Positions 4,835 to 7,289 of a DNA stretch of 7,289 nt are shown piece after piece. The number at the start of each line of letters is the position of its first letter. The first letter of the stretch is position 1. Under the pieces are notes generated by a model. That model saw nothing but the letters and a program-made list of their open reading frames with translations. It searched no databases and was not told where the DNA came from. The translations under genes and the position numbers were made by a program. This DNA comes from an uncultured Collinsella sp. (lineage in GTDB: Bacteria > Actinomycetota > Coriobacteriia > Coriobacteriales > Coriobacteriaceae), in contig CATXML010000058.1 of the NCBI GenBank assembly GCA_958372035.1, forward strand, positions 1 to 7,289. The letters run 5' to 3'.

Positions 4835-5572
4835 ATGGAACCTATTGCACACATACATACCGACCTGCCGCAGAAGTTCGGCATCCCACGCAACAGCTTT
4901 TTGGCGCCTCATCTTGAGGGGCGCATCGTCTTTGAGCCGGAATTTGCCTTTAACGCGGCAGTTGAGGGTCTGGACTCCTTCTCTCACCTATGGCTGCTAT
5001 GGTGCTTCGAAAACGGAACGCCCGGCGGCACGGCTAAGGACATAGCCGCCGATGCCAAAACGCAGGACAGGTCCGGCACCAACGCAAAATGGTCGAAAAC
5101 CGTGCGCCCACCGCGTCTGGGTGGAGCCGAACGCGTGGGCGTGTTTGCCACGCGCAGTCCGTTTCGCCCTAATCCCATCGGGCTCACCTGCGTCAAGCTT
5201 GATCGTGTCGAGCTCACCGACGATGGTCCCATCATCCATGTGCTGGGGGCCGACCTGCGCGACGGTACGCCCATCTACGACATTAAGCCTTACATTCCGT
5301 TTGCGGACTGTCACCCGGATGCGACGGGCGGCTGGATTGAGGACGCGCCATGGCAAGAGCTCGATGTCGAGCTCCCGCAAGCGCTGCGGGACATGGTCCC
5401 GGACACAAAGCTCCCCGGCTTGATCGAGGTGCTCCGCCAAGATCCGCGCCGTGCGGGCAGCAAACACGAGCCAAACCGCGTTTACCATTTGGCTTACGCT
5501 GGGCTTGACATATCGTTTACGGTCGACGGAACCAGGTTGACGATAACCGCCATCAACGACGCGCGAGACTAA
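4835..5572 (+). CDS. TrmO, tRNA (adenine(37)-N6)-methyltransferase
   Basis: TrmO (TsaA/UPF0066 family) uses S-adenosylmethionine to methylate t6A at position 37 of certain tRNAs, forming m6t6A next to the anticodon. The sequence has the family signatures: the N-terminal PIAHIHTDLPQKFGIPRN strand (residues 3-20); GLDSFSHLWLLWCF (45-58); the SAM-site motif TRSPFRPNPIGL (106-117); DGTPIYDIKPYIP (143-154); and the C-terminal DPRR...NRVYHLAYAGLDISF region (about 203-228). The 245-residue length fits bacterial TrmO with its small C-terminal domain. ATG 4835 is chosen over ATG 4826, because a -10 box overlaps the latter and places the transcript start at 4835, implying leaderless translation. It is divergent from the TipAS regulator and 112 bp ahead of the PLP enzyme gene. 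A short hairpin (5576-5580 with 5584-5588) after the stop has no T-run and is weak. Confidence 0.94.
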   Translation: MEPIAHIHTDLPQKFGIPRNSFLAPHLEGRIVFEPEFAFNAAVEGLDSFSHLWLLWCFENGTPGGTAKDIAADAKTQDRSGTNAKWSKTVRPPRLGGAERVGVFATRSPFRPNPIGLTCVKLDRVELTDDGPIIHVLGADLRDGTPIYDIKPYIPFADCHPDATGGWIEDAPWQELDVELPQALRDMVPDTKLPGLIEVLRQDPRRAGSKHEPNRVYHLAYAGLDISFTVDGTRLTITAINDARD

Positions 5573-5684
5573 CCAGCCATTCGATGGCGCTCGCCAAATT
5601 CAACGCCAAACCCCGTGCCAAAATCGCCCACGCTGGTGGACAATAACGCCTATCAAAACAATCCGCTTTGCACGGGAGCTCAGC

Positions 5685-6899
5685 ATGAAATACGACTTTA
5701 CTTCGCTTATCGACCGCCACGGCATGGACGCCATCGCCGTTGACTCCTGGGGCGAGATCCCTGGCATGGCTCCGAACGCGCCCGACGAGGGCTTCGACCG
5801 CATCCCCATGTGGGTGGCGGACATGAATTTTGCCACGGTGCCCACGGTCCAGGAGCACATCATTCAGCGCGCCCAGCATCCCATGTTTGGCTATTTCGAT
5901 CCGCGCGACGAGTACTTCGACCGCATCATCGAATGGCAGAGCCGACGTAATGGCGTCGAGGGTCTGCTCCCGGAGCATATCGGCTACGAAAACGGCGTGC
6001 TGGGCGGTGTCGTGTCGACCCTGCGGGCGTATGTCCAGCCGGGCGATGCGGTGCTGGTCCACAGCCCTACCTACATCGGCTTTACCAAGTCCATCGAAGC
6101 CGCGGGCTATCGCATTGTCCACAGCCCGCTTAAGCTCGACGACCAGGGCGTGTGGCGCATGGACTTTGAGGACATGGAACGCAAGCTCACCCAAAACCAC
6201 ATCCACGCCGCGGTGTTCTGCTCGCCGCACAATCCTTGTGGCCGCGTATGGGAGCGCGACGAGATCGAGCGCGCCATGGACATCTATCGCCGGCACGATT
6301 GCGTGGTGATTTCGGACGAGATTTGGTCCGACATCATCTTGCCCGGTCACAAGCATATCCCGACGCAGTCGGTGAGCGAGGATGCCCGCATGCGCACGGT
6401 CGCCCTCTATGCGCCCAGCAAGACGTTTAACCTGGCGGGCCTGGTCGGCAGCTACCACATCATCTATAACGAGACGCTGCGCGACCGCGTGTGCGCCGTG
6501 TCCAATAAGACCCACTACAACGAGATGAATGTCCTTTCGATGCATGCGCTTATCGGCGCCTACCAGCCGCAGGGCTACGAGTGGCTCGATGAGCTCAACG
6601 AGGTTATCGAGGGCAACATTGACTACTTCTGCGATTACGTGGACGAGCATTTTGAGGGCGTGTCCTATTCGCGTCCGCAGGGCACGTACATGGTGTTTCT
6701 GGACTGCACCGAGTGGTGCCGCGAGCATGGCTGCGATATTCAGTGGCTGCTCGACGAGGGGGCGCGTGTGGGCGTGGGCTATCAGGACGGCCGTCCATTC
6801 CATGGACCTTGCCACATTCGCGTGAATCTGGCGCTGCCGCTTTCGCGTGTAAGGGAGGCGTGCGACCGCTTGGACCGCTACGTTTTTAATGCACGGTAA
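5685..6899 (+). CDS. PatB/MalY-type PLP-dependent C-S lyase (aminotransferase fold)
   Basis: This is a fold-type I PLP enzyme of the PatB/MalY group, most often cystathionine or cysteine-S-conjugate beta-lyases that release pyruvate, ammonia and a thiol or sulfide. Family marks: PMWVADMNFATVP (residues 41-53), typical of MalY/PatB; HSPTYIGF with the PLP-stacking Tyr near 130; SPHNPCGRVW (180-189, Asn 183); SDEIWSD (210-216, Asp 211); APSKTFNLAGL (243-253) with the PLP lysine at 246; and HIRVNLALP (377-385) with the substrate carboxylate Arg 379. The 404-residue length is normal. GGGAG stands 6 bases before the ATG. The 112-bp gap from trmO contains TGGACA and an AACAAT-like hexamer but no convincing promoter. 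The next gene is an amino-acid-type binding lipoprotein, which fits a role in sulfur amino acid metabolism. True aminotransferase activity cannot be excluded from sequence. Confidence 0.92.
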   Translation: MKYDFTSLIDRHGMDAIAVDSWGEIPGMAPNAPDEGFDRIPMWVADMNFATVPTVQEHIIQRAQHPMFGYFDPRDEYFDRIIEWQSRRNGVEGLLPEHIGYENGVLGGVVSTLRAYVQPGDAVLVHSPTYIGFTKSIEAAGYRIVHSPLKLDDQGVWRMDFEDMERKLTQNHIHAAVFCSPHNPCGRVWERDEIERAMDIYRRHDCVVISDEIWSDIILPGHKHIPTQSVSEDARMRTVALYAPSKTFNLAGLVGSYHIIYNETLRDRVCAVSNKTHYNEMNVLSMHALIGAYQPQGYEWLDELNEVIEGNIDYFCDYVDEHFEGVSYSRPQGTYMVFLDCTEWCREHGCDIQWLLDEGARVGVGYQDGRPFHGPCHIRVNLALPLSRVREACDRLDRYVFNAR

Positions 6900-6909
6900 G
6901 TGAGCGCTG

Positions 6910-6951
6910 CATGCGGGGCTGTCTGCCAGATTGGCTGGAAGGCCCCGTATG
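6910..6951 (+). terminator. Hairpin after the C-S lyase gene
   Basis: Arms 6910-6919 (catgcggggc) and 6942-6951 (gccccgtatg) form a 10-bp stem with one G-T pair. Inside, ccag (6926-6929) pairs with ctgg (6935-6938). It starts 11 bases past the stop codon. The absence of a T-run afterwards weakens the terminator call; it could instead be an mRNA-stabilising or attenuating structure. Confidence 0.4.
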
Positions 6952-6992
6952 GTAAAGCATCTGTAACCATTGAGCGCAAGCGCGGTTTTGTC

Positions 6993-7001
6993 TGCTATTA
7001 T
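6993..7001 (+). promoter_or_regulatory. Extended -10 promoter of the binding-protein gene
   Basis: TGC-TATTAT (6993-7001) matches the extended -10 form TGn-TATAAT, 39 bases before the ATG at 7041. TTGAGC at 6970-6975 is a weak -35 candidate with a 20-base spacer. The predicted leader of roughly 30 bases contains GGAG at 7033-7036. Confidence 0.45.
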
Positions 7002-7040
7002 ACAGCTCTTGAGTCTGTAAACAGGATCGTCTGGAGCTCG

Positions 7041-7289
7041 ATGAAAAGACCTCGTCGCTCGGCCACCATATCGTTGTTTGTTGCGCTTGCAGTGGTGGGC
7101 GCCTTTGTCGTGGCGATAGCTGGCTGTTCCGGGTTGAATGATGGGGCCGCGGCGTCTGCATCAGAAGGCGCAGCCGCCTCGCAGGTCAAAGACGACAACC
7201 TTAAGACGCTCAACGTTGGCAGCGACCTCTATCCACCGTTTGTGTATAGCAACGAGTACGGCGATATTGTTGGCCTGGATGTCGATATT
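7041..7289 (+). CDS. Amino-acid-type ABC transporter substrate-binding lipoprotein (5' part)
   Basis: Only the first 83 codons lie in the window; the frame is open to the last base. The protein starts with a basic end (KRPRR), a hydrophobic signal segment (about residues 8-26) and the lipobox IAGC (26-29), so Cys 29 would be lipidated and the protein anchored outside the membrane. A Ala/Ser-rich linker (about 36-48) is followed by the start of a family 3 solute-binding domain: LNVGSDLYPPFVY (56-68) and GDIVGLDVDI (74-83). This is the usual first strand, the substrate-contacting segment and the next motif of polar amino acid or cystine/glutamine binding proteins. GGAG lies 4 bases before the ATG. 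Adjacency to a C-S lyase makes cystine or a related sulfur compound a candidate substrate, but this is inference. Permease and ATPase genes would be expected downstream. Confidence 0.85.
   Translation, partial: MKRPRRSATISLFVALAVVGAFVVAIAGCSGLNDGAAASASEGAAASQVKDDNLKTLNVGSDLYPPFVYSNEYGDIVGLDVDI

Noticed and set aside
5553..6815. 420-codon open frame on the minus strand
   Set aside because: It lies antisense to the well-supported PatB/MalY gene; its His/Val/Ala-rich product has no recognisable motif and is the usual by-product of GC-rich codons.
6900..7040. Riboswitch or T-box upstream of the binding-protein gene
   Set aside because: Only one imperfect hairpin is seen, before the predicted promoter; I find no SAM, cobalamin or T-box consensus segments.

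Overview
The window looks like chromosomal DNA of a GC-rich, low-complexity-of-intergenic-space bacterium, most likely a gut Coriobacteriia member of the Collinsella type. The grounds are GC-rich codon use, AGGAG-type ribosome binding sites, one probably leaderless gene, and palindromic intergenic repeats built on GTGACAAAGGGAC/GTCCCTTTGTCAC and GGGGAC cores. I associate these repeats with that group from memory; no search was run. There are no rRNA, tRNA, CRISPR or transposase genes.

Layout. (1) 17-1884: a minus-strand pair, a DUF3592-like membrane protein (1253-1780, GTG start) followed by a 377-residue three-helix membrane protein of unknown function (56-1189). The pair is bracketed by two copies, identical over 33 bp, of a near-perfect palindrome. 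(2) 1897-2856: a plus-strand tRNA-dihydrouridine synthase. (3) 2907-3548: a small cassette on the minus strand with a ribbon-helix-helix antitoxin-like protein (2988-3254), a 35-codon ORF whose stop codon overlaps the antitoxin ribosome binding site, and an AT-rich promoter with two tandem TTGT-N2-ACAA palindromes. This cassette is bracketed by two similarly oriented copies (57 of 62 positions identical) of a second long hairpin repeat. (4) 3570-4694: a minus-strand pair made of an unusual XRE-HTH / zinc-ribbon / TipAS-like regulator and a small CPYC glutaredoxin. (5) 4835-5572: divergent plus-strand TrmO (tRNA m6t6A37 methyltransferase), apparently leaderless. (6) 5685-6899: a PLP-dependent PatB/MalY-type C-S lyase or aminotransferase. 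(7) 7041 to the window end: the N-terminus of a lipoprotein amino-acid-type ABC transporter binding protein.

How they fit together. Two genes (Dus, TrmO) modify tRNA. The C-S lyase and the solute-binding protein would fit sulfur amino acid uptake and breakdown. The TipAS regulator and glutaredoxin form a plausible stress or redox-linked pair. The most unusual material is the repeat-bracketed cassettes: a membrane-protein pair between one repeat family, and a toxin-antitoxin-like remnant between another. The 377-residue protein and the short ORF upstream of the antitoxin are the least explained coding sequences.
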